Positions 53,355-60,957 of a stretch of DNA of 64,000 nt are shown piece after piece (within the stretch, counting starts at the first letter, position 1; the number at the start of each line of letters is the position of its first letter). A program made the position numbers and the translations under genes. Below the pieces are notes generated by a model. That model had not been told where the DNA came from. It searched no databases and saw only the letters and a program-made list of their open reading frames with translations. The stretch spans positions 1,364,001 to 1,428,000 of the forward strand of contig NZ_JQCR01000003.1 of NCBI RefSeq assembly GCF_000757885.1, in the 5' to 3' direction. This DNA comes from Paenibacillus wynnii (GTDB taxonomy: Bacteria; Bacillota; Bacilli; Paenibacillales; Paenibacillaceae).

Positions 53355-55193
53355 TTATTGTAATGCTTTCACATCTCTAAGCAGAAAACCAGCTGCCTTA
53401 TTGTCGATGGCTTTACCTCGATGAGCCTCAATAAGACTGATGAAGGGTTTCAGCTGGTTCTGTTCCAGTTTCTTCTGCAACGTATTAGCAACAGATGATG
53501 TGATTTTACCTTCATCTGTAAAACGTTGAACTAGAGCCCTTAATGAATCCATGTCTGAATAGGTTACAAATTCAACCTCAAAAGTGGCTTCATTCCCTGC
53601 AATGTCAGCCGTCTTAATTTTAAAAGAATGGGTACCTAGGGGAAGCATATATAACGGAATTGGAACACCGTTTTGTGCCTTTTGTCCATCGACTGTAATT
53701 AAGGTTTTTGTCAAGTTCACCCCCGAAACTAAGTCTTCAATCGTAAAATTCGGGACCAAGTTCCCCACACTTCGATAACGCCCTTCTATTGGTTCAGCCA
53801 TATGGATTGTGGGAGCTGTCCCATCCAAGTTAAAAGTGAGCATCTTAATTGCTTCAGAATTACCGGCCTTGTCTATAGAGCGATATAAGACAGAATAGTG
53901 GCCATCTGCTACAAAAGTAGTGGGACTGGTGTAAAGTTTCCAAGTCTGTCCGCCATCGAGACTGTACTCGGTTTCTGACACTCCAGATAAACTATCTTTA
54001 GGGGACAATACCATCGTTGCGGAATTTAACCAATTAGTCGAAGTGGCTGGAGTAATGATAGCAGTGGTAATAGGTGTGGTTTTATCCAAATTTATTATTA
54101 TTGATCCATAACCTGTGAGGCCCTCTTCATCAGTTGCAGATCCTGTTATTACCTGATTTTCTCCTTCAGAGGTAATGACTTTGGGTAGATCGACTTTTAA
54201 CTCTTGATACCAATTGTTATCGCTAGCTTCAAACGAAACAGTTACATTACGGTTGTACCATCCGTTTCGATCTGGAGCTCTATCGGAAATTGCTTGCACG
54301 TTAGGCGGAAAACTTTTAAAATCTAATTGGATATAATAGGGTCCCCCCGATCCTAGTTCGGTCTCGTAAGGAACAAATCCCTCAGATGTAAATTTAACGT
54401 GATGTTTATTAGAATCACCAAGATTAATCACAAATCCACTGGTGCCAACATATTGAGAGATTCCATCAATTTGAATAGTACCATCAATAGAATCGCCATT
54501 AATTAACTGTAAATATCCGTATATGGTAGTTGGCGCTACCGGAAATGCTGTTTTGTAATCATAAGTGCGATCATTTTTCGTCTCTTGGCTAGTAACAATT
54601 ACACGGCCTTCTTCATCATAGGTCTTAAAGTCTGCAGGAATATAGTCCATGGCATAATGTCCATGTTCATCAGTAATCGTAGAGGACAGCTCATAGAGAT
54701 CGCGTTTTGTCATACGCATGCCAGCCACTACAGGAAGTCCGGGATTCGGAAAATTAGTTCCCTCAATCGTAACGGTTCCTTCTACATGGTTTAACAATTT
54801 AGGAAATTGAAAACTAAATGTTGTGCCCATACCTAAATAACGAATAACGGGGTATCCTTTTACAGTGAAAGTGATGTATGCGCTATAATAACTTGTGTCA
54901 TCAATGAAGTACCTTGAGAAAGGTTCCATACTAAAATGACCATTTTCATCCGTTATAGCACTACCAAGGTCTTTGTACCCACCAGAATATCCAAGAATAC
55001 GAGGAGATACTACCGATAACTCAATCCCTTTCATAGGATTTCCATACTCATCCGTAAGAGTCCCTTGTAACGGTAGCGGTGTATCATAGGGATAATCTGC
55101 GTGCACTAGACTCACGGGTAGATACGTTAAAAATGAAATCATAAGAAAAAAAACAAGAACAAGCTTTGTTACCATCCATTTTCTCAAATCCAA
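53355..55193 (-). CDS. Secreted multidomain beta-sandwich protein with C-terminal FIMAH-like domain
   Basis: A 612-residue exported protein. The signal peptide is about residues 1-32 (LVLVFFLMISFLTYLPVSLV, then HADYP). Residues about 35-290 hold carboxypeptidase-regulatory-like beta-sandwiches (LQGTLTDEYGNPMKGIELSV; ITDENGHFSMEPF; ITDEHGHYAMDYIPAD). Residues about 300-520 hold Ig/OmpL47-like repeats (SGVSETEYSLDGGQTWK; LYRSIDKAGNSEAIK). The last 65 residues (LRALVQRFTDEGKITSSVAN, TLQKKLEQNQLKPF) match the FIMAH helical domain of Paenibacillus surface proteins. No enzyme motif is visible. TTG at 55193 follows AAGGAG. A role in wall or polysaccharide attachment is only inferred. Confidence 0.75.
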   Translation of the reverse strand: MDLRKWMVTKLVLVFFLMISFLTYLPVSLVHADYPYDTPLPLQGTLTDEYGNPMKGIELSVVSPRILGYSGGYKDLGSAITDENGHFSMEPFSRYFIDDTSYYSAYITFTVKGYPVIRYLGMGTTFSFQFPKLLNHVEGTVTIEGTNFPNPGLPVVAGMRMTKRDLYELSSTITDEHGHYAMDYIPADFKTYDEEGRVIVTSQETKNDRTYDYKTAFPVAPTTIYGYLQLINGDSIDGTIQIDGISQYVGTSGFVINLGDSNKHHVKFTSEGFVPYETELGSGGPYYIQLDFKSFPPNVQAISDRAPDRNGWYNRNVTVSFEASDNNWYQELKVDLPKVITSEGENQVITGSATDEEGLTGYGSIIINLDKTTPITTAIITPATSTNWLNSATMVLSPKDSLSGVSETEYSLDGGQTWKLYTSPTTFVADGHYSVLYRSIDKAGNSEAIKMLTFNLDGTAPTIHMAEPIEGRYRSVGNLVPNFTIEDLVSGVNLTKTLITVDGQKAQNGVPIPLYMLPLGTHSFKIKTADIAGNEATFEVEFVTYSDMDSLRALVQRFTDEGKITSSVANTLQKKLEQNQLKPFISLIEAHRGKAIDNKAAGFLLRDVKALQ

Positions 55194-55212
55194 ACATCTC
55201 CTTATTCGTTAT

Positions 55213-55242
55213 AAAGAACAGTATAAGGATACCATGTTCTTT
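55213..55242. promoter_or_regulatory. Inverted repeat upstream of the FIMAH-type gene
   Basis: AAAGAACA (55213-55220) and TGTTCTTT (55235-55242) are exact inverted repeats 20 bp before the TTG start. They may be an operator or a 5' UTR hairpin. Confidence 0.4.
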
Positions 55243-55380
55243 AGTTCATTATCTATAGCGTGTAAATTCAATTGTACATATTCAGCTAGAAAATTTTATC
55301 CTTGGATAAAATCCTATTTTCACATCTTTAAGCATATTGACTCCATAAATGCAGACAATTTACGAGACTATAGAACTATT

Positions 55381-55759
55381 TCATCTTCAGTACCCAACCT
55401 TTATTAGCTGCTGGAAAAACTGAGAAAGTAAAAGTTACCTTTGTGAGTGCAGATTTAGTGGAGAATAATCATGTAGGTAACGAATGGTGGTGGGGGGGAT
55501 TTGTAAACGGTACAGAACTTGCAGATGGAGAATCCATTAATTAAACGTGAGTTCAACTGGTACAATAAAATTGCACGCTGAAGCACAAGAGCAGGATAGT
55601 ATTCCTGATGATGGTGAAGCAACCACAACTCTAAAGGTCTCCTCACTTAAATCATCCCAAAATAAATCTATGACGGTGCAGGTTGTTGAAAATCGTGGTA
55701 GATACTCTGGCAATACGGCTTCATGGAAATTTATATTTAAAATTGATAAAATAAAATAA
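55381..55759 (+). pseudogene. Remnant of a small secreted or structural protein gene
   Basis: One frame reads LLAAGKTEKVKVTFVSADLV then ENNHVGNEWWWGGFVNGTEL, and stops (TAA) at about 55541. A second frame continues at once with SSTGTIKLHAEAQEQDSIPD then DGEATTTLKV and KFIFKIDKIK to a TAA at 55759. The two halves read as one beta-rich protein broken by a single-base frameshift. No start codon with ribosome site was found. The family is not recognised. A terminator follows. Confidence 0.5.
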
Positions 55760-55773
55760 CCGCAACAGATCAT

Positions 55774-55812
55774 ACAACCAGTCACAGTGCACTTTTGGCT
55801 GGTTTTTTTTCG
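55774..55812 (+). terminator. Intrinsic terminator after the gene remnant
   Basis: AACCAG pairs with CTGGTT around CACAGTG-containing sequence, followed by TTTTTT. Confidence 0.75.
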
Positions 55813-55857
55813 TTTTTTTTGTAAAAATATCATTGAGCATTTTAAGAGGGAGATACC

Positions 55858-55879
55858 GGGATTTCGGAGATAGGAGCGG
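55858..55879. repeat. 22-bp direct repeat, right copy
   Basis: GGGATT, then T, then CGGAGATAGGAGCGG. In the frame of the upstream lipoprotein gene this region reads PGISEIGAVLK before a stop, echoing the lipoprotein end SGITEIGAGL. It also supplies the AGGAG site of the next gene. Confidence 0.8.
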
Positions 55880-55886
55880 TACTTAA

Positions 55887-56204
55887 ATGATTAATAAGAA
55901 GTTTTTAATTATTGTTATTATTATTTTAGGAGTAGGTTTGTTGACTATCCACTCTTACAAGAATAATTTAAATGAAGAAATTGTAAAATATTTGGCTGAA
56001 AAGGGTTATAGTCAAAATGAAATTTTAAAAGTGTACACAGAATTCGGAAAACTACCACTTGTTAGTACCACAGTAATTTTCCAGGATGAAGTAAATGCTA
56101 GATACTTCTACCGTAAAGAGAACGGCCGAATTTATCAATATAGTTGTGCGCCTTTAAGGGGCGTTGATCCTGAATATAAGTACAAACACGAAGAAAAGTA
56201 TTAA
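55887..56204 (+). CDS. DUF3139-like small membrane protein
   Basis: A 105-residue protein with one N-terminal membrane segment (FLIIVIIILGVGLLTIH). It is followed by EEIVKYLAEKGYSQNEILKV and a beta-rich end (VIFQDEVNARYFYRKENGRI), the pattern of DUF3139 proteins of Bacilli, which are of unknown function. AGGAG lies ten bases before the ATG. The site is contained in the right copy of the 22-bp repeat, so expression may depend on that duplicated sequence. Confidence 0.65.
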   Translation: MINKKFLIIVIIILGVGLLTIHSYKNNLNEEIVKYLAEKGYSQNEILKVYTEFGKLPLVSTTVIFQDEVNARYFYRKENGRIYQYSCAPLRGVDPEYKYKHEEKY

Positions 56205-56267
56205 TCTTGGGCGTTTAGAGTTGAAGTCTTTTATGTTTGAGAAACGAAATGTTTCCTGGGTAAAAGA

Positions 56268-56298
56268 AAAACGCCTCAGTGGGCGTTTAAGTTTTTTA
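56268..56298 (+). terminator. Intrinsic terminator after the DUF3139-like gene
   Basis: AAACGCC pairs with GGCGTTT around TCAGT and is followed by AAGTTTTTT. Confidence 0.75.
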
Positions 56299-56365
56299 GA
56301 TATTAGTTATATGCAAAACTCGAAGTATGAATTTATAAGATATCAGCTAATTATTTAATTTATTT

Positions 56366-56734
56366 TTAAGATATTCTCTCCATTATATTTCTATGAACGT
56401 CTTTTGATCTCTTACCATGAATAGCTTTTATTTTGAGGCTTTGATGGTCTGTTTTGATTTCCATCTTCCCAGCAAGGCTATTTAGAGAAACTGAAATAAT
56501 TTCTTCATAAGTCAATTGTTTGAAATTATGCGTATTTAGTATTTTAAAAGCAAAATATATCCTCTTATCTGTTACTACTAAGATCCCAGGACCTTTATCT
56601 AAATTAACAATTTCAACGTTTAGCACTTGTTCATCAGGCTTAAGATAACCCTCTGCTTCATTTATAGATCCTTTGTTCATAAACTTTGTCATTGTACCCA
56701 TATGGTTAATAGCGCTTTCAAAATCACTTCTCAT
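56366..56734 (-). CDS. PH-domain-like cytoplasmic protein
   Basis: A 122-residue protein. After a helical start (FESAINHMGTMTKFMNKGSI) the chain YLKPDEQVLNVEIVNL, GILVVTDKRIYFAFKIL, LTYEEIISVSLNSLAGKMEI and LKIKAIHGKR follows the strand pattern of bacterial PH (YokE/bPH_9-like) domains, with 'LVVTDKRIYF' the most typical part. AGGAGGG precedes the ATG. It is a lone gene with no known partner. These domains occur in many small proteins of unknown role. Confidence 0.7.
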   Translation of the reverse strand: MRSDFESAINHMGTMTKFMNKGSINEAEGYLKPDEQVLNVEIVNLDKGPGILVVTDKRIYFAFKILNTHNFKQLTYEEIISVSLNSLAGKMEIKTDHQSLKIKAIHGKRSKDVHRNIMERIS

Positions 56735-57063
56735 TTAATCCCCTCCTGCCTATTATTGTAATCATTTAGAAGAATGGATTCAATCCAAAATATTACATAA
56801 AGAGACAACCTTTTGACTTTTTCTGAGTGTACCACCACAACTTTATTAAGATGATGCTGAGATGCGGTATGAATGCCCGTCGCAGTATTCCGCAACCAGA
56901 AATGGATTGTTCCAGAAGCCTCTTGCTTCTTTGTCTTTATTATATTTTTCGACTGTGCTATCACGCCACGGATTTTACCATAACATTTCATAACATATAG
57001 CATTGGAATTCATAATAACGACAACTATGGACTAAAAAATAAAGTGCTAGATTGTCATTGTTT
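56735..57063. other. Stretch without a supported gene
   Basis: A 90-codon minus-strand reading frame covers 56731-57003 but has no ribosome site, unusual composition and no recognisable family. It may be a remnant. Nothing else was seen here. Confidence 0.4.
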
Positions 57064-57094
57064 TATTGAGCTAACGTTCCCAGATAGCTTAATC
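57064..57094. repeat. Cassette-boundary element, degenerate single-core copy (A)
   Basis: TATTGAGCTAACG-TTCCC-AGATAGCTTAAT matches the core palindrome ATTGAGCTAGCG...CGTTAGCGCAAT seen in the copy at 60889-60917. It directly abuts the 3' end of the GNAT gene. The hairpin part found in other copies is missing. Confidence 0.55.
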
Positions 57095-57099
57095 GTCAT

Positions 57100-57666
57100 T
57101 TACTTTATAGAGAAGTCCGACTTCAAAATAGAATACAATTTAACATCAATAAACTCATCTCTTAGTTTGATGTACTGTCTTAATACACCGTCTAATCTCA
57201 TCCCTGATTTCTCCATTAATCGCCAAGAACCAATATTAGCAGGTTTACATGTTGCTTCAATTCGATTGAGTTCCATCCTTGTAAACCCAAATTCAATCAC
57301 TTTGTTAATTGCTTCTGTCATAAGTCCAAGACCCCAATATCTTGGATTCAATACATATCCAATCTCAGCTTTTGAATGCTCGATACTCCACCAAGCAAAG
57401 CCACAACTACCAATAAATTTTTGTGAATCTTTATGAACCAATCCCCAATTTGTTACTTTCTTCTTCTTATAGCAATCCATAATATACTCAATCCATTTTC
57501 TTGTTTCATCAATGGTTTTATGATGATCCCATGATGTATGTTTCGTAACTATATGGTCTGAAGTATACTCATACATATCAATCAAATCCTCGATTTTAAT
57601 CTTTCGCAAAATCAAGCGCTCTGTTTCAAGACTCGGTAAATCGCTAAATACATCTTCAATCTGCAT
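57100..57666 (-). CDS. GNAT family N-acetyltransferase (RimJ/RimL-like)
   Basis: A 188-residue acetyltransferase. LETERLILRKIKIEDLIDMY is the usual RimJ/RimL-type opening. The acetyl-CoA loop is GYVLNPRYWGLGLMTEAI, followed by NRIEATCKPANIGSWRLMEK (motif B with the conserved Asn). Such enzymes acetylate ribosomal proteins, amino-acid-like toxins or amines. ATG at 57666 follows AAGGAGG with eight bases. Its mRNA begins with a T-box leader, so expression should rise when a tRNA is uncharged, which suggests a link to an amino acid or to an antibiotic that blocks charging. The substrate is unknown. Confidence 0.87.
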   Translation of the reverse strand: MQIEDVFSDLPSLETERLILRKIKIEDLIDMYEYTSDHIVTKHTSWDHHKTIDETRKWIEYIMDCYKKKKVTNWGLVHKDSQKFIGSCGFAWWSIEHSKAEIGYVLNPRYWGLGLMTEAINKVIEFGFTRMELNRIEATCKPANIGSWRLMEKSGMRLDGVLRQYIKLRDEFIDVKLYSILKSDFSIK

Positions 57667-57689
57667 AACATCAACCTCCTTATGATTAA

Positions 57690-57990
57690 TTAGGAAATAC
57701 AAAAACTCCCGCCCCAAAAGGGACGAGAGTTTTATCCTCACGTGTTACCACCCAAATTTATCAATACCTCACGATATTGAACTTTTCAGGTACGACACCA
57801 ATTCATTGATGGTTATACCCTAGCACAATAATGGGTGCACCCAGCACAACCTACTTCCTATAAAGGGTTCGATGTGCAGCTCAGAGACCATGTTCGAAAG
57901 ACATTTCTTTACCCCTTTTCAGCTAACGGGGTTCTCTGTGAAAGAAATAATTTAACTACTCTTTCTCTTCATAGCAATTTCCAATATATA
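57690..57990 (-). promoter_or_regulatory. T-box riboswitch leader with terminator
   Basis: On the minus strand the leader has GAAAGAGTAGTTAA, then ATTTCTTT pairing with AAAGAAAT around AGAGAACCCC-GTTAGCTGAA-AAGGGGT (Stem I with the AG-bulge/GCTG apical motifs), then GAACATGGTCTCTGAGC (3' side of the specifier region, plus coordinates 57879-57895). Next comes the T-box GGGTGGTAACACG (57741-57753) and a terminator ACTCTCGTCCC / GGGGCGGGAGT with TTTTT (57701-57733). The specifier codon could not be fixed by eye; GTC (Val) and neighbouring triplets are candidates. It controls the GNAT gene. Confidence 0.85.
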
Positions 57991-57994
57991 GAAT

Positions 57995-58023
57995 ATAATA
58001 CACCTGTCCCTATTAACGGTCAA
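57995..58023 (-). promoter_or_regulatory. SigA-type promoter of the T-box/GNAT transcript
   Basis: On the minus strand TTGACC (58018-58023) and TATTAT (57995-58000) are separated by 17 bases, giving an expected start near 57988, just before the T-box Stem I. Confidence 0.75.
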
Positions 58024-58112
58024 TTAAATTTTTCAGGAATTATTGCCATTTGCAGAGTCTGGATGTTTGCCTCTACCAGGTTTTATAGAAACCCATTTCC
58101 CGCGATTAGCAA

Positions 58113-58141
58113 TTAGCGTAAACTGCACGTTAGTTGAATGA
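58113..58141. repeat. Cassette-boundary element, partial copy (E)
   Basis: GCGTAAACTGCACGTTAGTT then GAATGA matches the left end of the complete copies (AACTAAACTGCCCGTTACTT then CAATGA). It lies between the GNAT promoter and the rsgA leader. The stretch 58142-58340 contains a GAGAT/ATCTC hairpin but no gene. Confidence 0.6.
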
Positions 58142-58346
58142 TTAACTAGAGTATTCATTGAGATTTTTTTTCGATCTCTGCAATCAGCAGGTACTTTCTC
58201 TCGCACTCCACTACGATTAAAGAATGTGTTATCGGAGCATCTAGAGAGTTGTAAATAAGCTAATTCTAAGTGATGAATTGTATTGATTTTTTTTCCAGAA
58301 AAGGTTATTTTATAGACAGCTTAGCGATAAGCAAGTTCCTGACACG

Positions 58347-58580
58347 AAGGGAGATGTTTTTTAATGGCAACTACTTATAGGGTGGTTTGGTCTTAAAACT
58401 GAATAGCAGGCATATGCGAAAAAGCGGGAGAACGCCCGTATTATTTGATATGCCCTCAAAGTAACCTTTCGTGAATATTGCTGTTTGCAGATACGATGAA
58501 GGTCGTATCTTTTTTGCGTCCTGATGCCGCGCGACAGCAGCTTCTTTAGAGGCTGCTTGTCCGTGGCATTTTTGCGTCCA
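58347..58580 (+). promoter_or_regulatory. Leader-peptide attenuator upstream of rsgA
   Basis: An AAGGGAG site and a 10-codon peptide gene are followed by a GGCATAT/ATATGCC hairpin with an inner CGGG/CCCG stem (58409-58453). Next comes terminator 1, AGATACGA/TCGTATCT plus TTTTTT (58489-58515). Terminator 2, GATGCC...GACAGCAGC/GCTGCTTGTC...GGCAT plus TTTTT (58522-58573), follows. The tract TTTTTGCGTCC occurs after both terminators. This layout is typical of ribosome-stalling attenuators that open when an antibiotic stalls the leader. Confidence 0.7.
58364..58396 (+). CDS. Putative leader peptide MATTYRVVWS
   Basis: A 10-residue peptide gene starting with ATG ten bases after AAGGGAG and ending in TAA, upstream of the hairpins and two terminators of the rsgA leader. 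Its likely role is as a sensor of ribosome stalling, not as a product. No known leader was recognised. Confidence 0.55.
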   Translation: MATTYRVVWS

Positions 58581-58611
58581 AAAACAACATTAAAGGAGCT
58601 AACAAAAAAAC

Positions 58612-59685
58612 ATGATGAATTTGAAAAGCTATGGTTTCACAGAAATAGAAACAAATCCCGACGGATTATTGCCCGGTAGGGTGACGGAGCTTCGGCGTGA
58701 GCGCTTCACGATCATGACCGAGCGTGGCGAAGTAACGGCGGTACTCAAAGGCGCGTTCTATCACAGCGCGGAAACGCGCGTAGACTTTCCGTGTGTCGGT
58801 GACTTTGTCTTGCTGCACTACAACGAGAACGGAGATTCTCTCATCGTTACGGTACTGCCCCGCCGCTCCAAGTTCTCACGTGCAGATTACTCAGGGCATG
58901 CCATAGGCTATGCCAAAACCGTGCGGGAACAGGTCGTTGCAACCAACTTTGACTATGTGTTTATCCTTTCTTCTCTGAATTGGGATTTCAGCATTACCCG
59001 CATCATGCGGTACCTGACACAAGCCAGGCAGAGCGGCGGGCAGCCGGTCGTCATTCTGACCAAGGCCGATCTCATTGAAGATTATAATCTCCCGCTCGCA
59101 GAGGTCACACAAAGCATTCCTGATGTCCCGATTCACGCGATCAGCAGCCATACAGGCCTGGGGCTGAGCGAACTCGATCCCTACTTGATGCCTGGTAAAA
59201 CAGTCGTCTTTCTTGGTATGTCCGGCGTCGGTAAATCGTCTCTGCTCAATGCATTGATAGAACAGGCCGTAATGAAGGTTCAGGCCATCCGAGAGGTCGA
59301 CAGCCGGGGGCGGCATACGACAACGCACCGTCAGCTGTTTATGCTCCCCTCCGGTGCGATGGTTATCGATACGCCAGGTATGCGTGAGCTTGGGCTTTTT
59401 GATGCCAACGAAGGCATACGCGCAAGCTTTACCGATGTGGAGGAATGGTTCCCGAAATGCCGATTTACGGATTGCCGCCATCAGGCCGAGCCGGGCTGTG
59501 CCGTTCTCGCCGCGCTGGAGGGCGGTTCGTTGCCGCGTGAAAGGTGGGAGCATTATGTTGCTCAGCAGCATGAAAATAGGTATGTCCAGGATAAAACAAG
59601 CTATCTTATCGATAAGAGGGCTCGAAACAAAACGATCGCCATGTGGAGCAAGCAAACGAAGAAAAACGGAGGATGGAAGAAATGA
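58612..59685 (+). CDS. rsgA: RsgA-type circularly permuted ribosome GTPase
   Basis: A 357-residue GTPase, longer than standard RsgA (about 300). An N-terminal OB fold (PGRVTELRRERFTIMTERGE) leads to a permuted G domain in the order G4 (ILTKADLI), G5 (HAISSHTGLG), G1 (GMSGVGKSSLLNAL), G2 (GRHTTTHR) and G3 (DTPGMREL). A zinc knuckle (CRFTDCRHQAEPGCAV) follows. RsgA matures the 30S subunit and binds near the decoding centre. This copy lies in an accessory region with an attenuator leader and is coupled by ATGA to a phosphotransferase gene, so it is probably a second, specialised paralogue. AAAGGAG precedes the ATG. Confidence 0.88.
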   Translation: MMNLKSYGFTEIETNPDGLLPGRVTELRRERFTIMTERGEVTAVLKGAFYHSAETRVDFPCVGDFVLLHYNENGDSLIVTVLPRRSKFSRADYSGHAIGYAKTVREQVVATNFDYVFILSSLNWDFSITRIMRYLTQARQSGGQPVVILTKADLIEDYNLPLAEVTQSIPDVPIHAISSHTGLGLSELDPYLMPGKTVVFLGMSGVGKSSLLNALIEQAVMKVQAIREVDSRGRHTTTHRQLFMLPSGAMVIDTPGMRELGLFDANEGIRASFTDVEEWFPKCRFTDCRHQAEPGCAVLAALEGGSLPRERWEHYVAQQHENRYVQDKTSYLIDKRARNKTIAMWSKQTKKNGGWKK

Positions 59686-60702
59686 ATATTAAAATCGAAA
59701 CGCTAATCTATGTCTTAAGCCAACGGTTCAAGAAGGATATCATATCGGCCGACTACCAAACCATGCCATTACAAGGCGGAACTATGGGAAATGTGTCCCT
59801 GGTAACGGGAATCGCCGAAACCGCAGATGGCCAAAAAATGCCGTACCGTATCGTGCTGAAAATTCAAAAGAAATGGGAACGTTACAACGATCCGAATTCC
59901 TGGCGCCGGGAATTTGATCTCTATATGTCTGACTTGGGAATGACATTCTCGGCTGCCTTCCGCTGGCCGACATGTTATTACGCCGAGATCAATGCCGAAG
60001 AAAATGAATTCCTGTGGCTAGAATATATCGATGGCGTAACCGGTTTAGACTTGACCGGAGAGATGTGTGAACAGGCCGCGCTGGAGTTGGGACGCTATCA
60101 AGGCAAGCTGTATGCGGAGCAGCCCGCTATGCTACAGAGCCTGACTAACCTGAGCCATGCTGATCTCATGAAGAATACGTATCTGCATTACCGGTCATGG
60201 CCGGTCGTCTATGATTATATACGCTCGGAGGACTGCAAATTCCCGCAACATGTGCGGCAAATGCTCATCGACATCGATGAGCACGCAGTCGAGATATTCG
60301 CCCGCATTGAGCAATTACCCCTCGTGCTGTGCCACCGCGACTTCTGGGTGACCAACCTGTTCTATGCCAACGGAAAAATCGTGCTTATCGACTGGGATAC
60401 TTCCGGATGGGGCTACCTGGGCGAGGATATCGCAAGCCTGATTGCAGATGAAGTGGATATCGATCTCGAACATATGGTCGAATACTACCGGCGGTGTGTT
60501 CCCGCGTATTACAAAGGTTTTTCGGAATATGCAGATGCCCCCCCCTGTTGCCGACCATTGCGTCTACGAGATGATCCTTCTCATATTCGGATACAGACTT
60601 GTGGAGGGGTATCTCCTCACAGAAGACGATAACGAGAAGACGAAGTGTGGAGATATGCTCCAAAAAATCTATGAAATGAAGACCAGCCCTGTGCAGGGTT
60701 GA
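59682..60702 (+). pseudogene. APH-like phosphotransferase, frameshifted at a C8 tract
   Basis: The gene starts at the ATG overlapping the rsgA stop, after GGAGG. The kinase-like fold shows GGTMGNVSLVTG (nucleotide loop), YRIVLKIQKKWER (Lys), FLWLEYIDGVTGLDL (hinge), LVLCHRDFWVTNLFYANGKI (catalytic H-x-D-x4-N) and IVLIDWDTSGWGY (Mg-binding Asp). At 60538-60545 a run of eight C shifts the frame, and the current frame ends at 60632 in an unrelated basic tail. Removing one C restores PPVADHCVYEMILLIFGYRL and a TGA at 60702. It is either an inactivating error or a slippery tract giving on/off expression. Confidence 0.75.
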
Positions 60703-60706
60703 CTCT

Positions 60707-60760
60707 AAAAAAAGAAATCCGCAAACCCATGAATGAAGTGGGTTTGCGGATTTCTTTTCA
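60707..60760 (+). terminator. Strong intrinsic terminator of the rsgA unit
   Basis: AAAGAAATCCGCAAACCCA pairs perfectly with TGGGTTTGCGGATTTCTTT across a 9-base loop. It can act on both strands. Confidence 0.92.
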
Positions 60761-60825
60761 TACTCCCATGCAATCGTCGCCGGCAGCTTGATCCGTATCT
60801 TATTTTCAAATATTATGGCTGCGCC

Positions 60826-60917
60826 AATCTGCCCGTTAGTTGAACAAAAGCAGCGAATGACGTTGATCGGCTGCTTTCTTGTTTTTATTGAGCTAGCGTG
60901 TCCCGTTAGCGCAATGA
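60826..60917. repeat. Cassette-boundary element, divergent complete copy (B)
   Basis: CTGCCCGTTAGTTGAA at the left is followed by AAGCAGC/GCTGCTTT as a hairpin and, at the right, ATTGAGCTAGCG-TGTC-CCGTTAGCGCAAT as the palindromic core. It lies between the phosphotransferase terminator and the 3' end of the methyltransferase gene, where its hairpin would also terminate the minus-strand transcript. Confidence 0.75.
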
Positions 60918-60957
60918 TGTCTCGTGGGAATTACCTAGGCGGTTTGCAAATAGTAAT

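Noticed and set aside
56731-57003. 90-codon minus-strand reading frame
   Set aside because: No ribosome site, no recognisable family, odd composition; probably a remnant or chance.
57835-58116. 93-codon plus-strand frame opposite the T-box leader
   Set aside because: It lies fully across the T-box Stem I and promoter, which explain the sequence better.
58891-59655. 254-codon frame antisense to rsgA
   Set aside because: It mirrors the strongly conserved rsgA coding strand, has no ribosome site and no family features.
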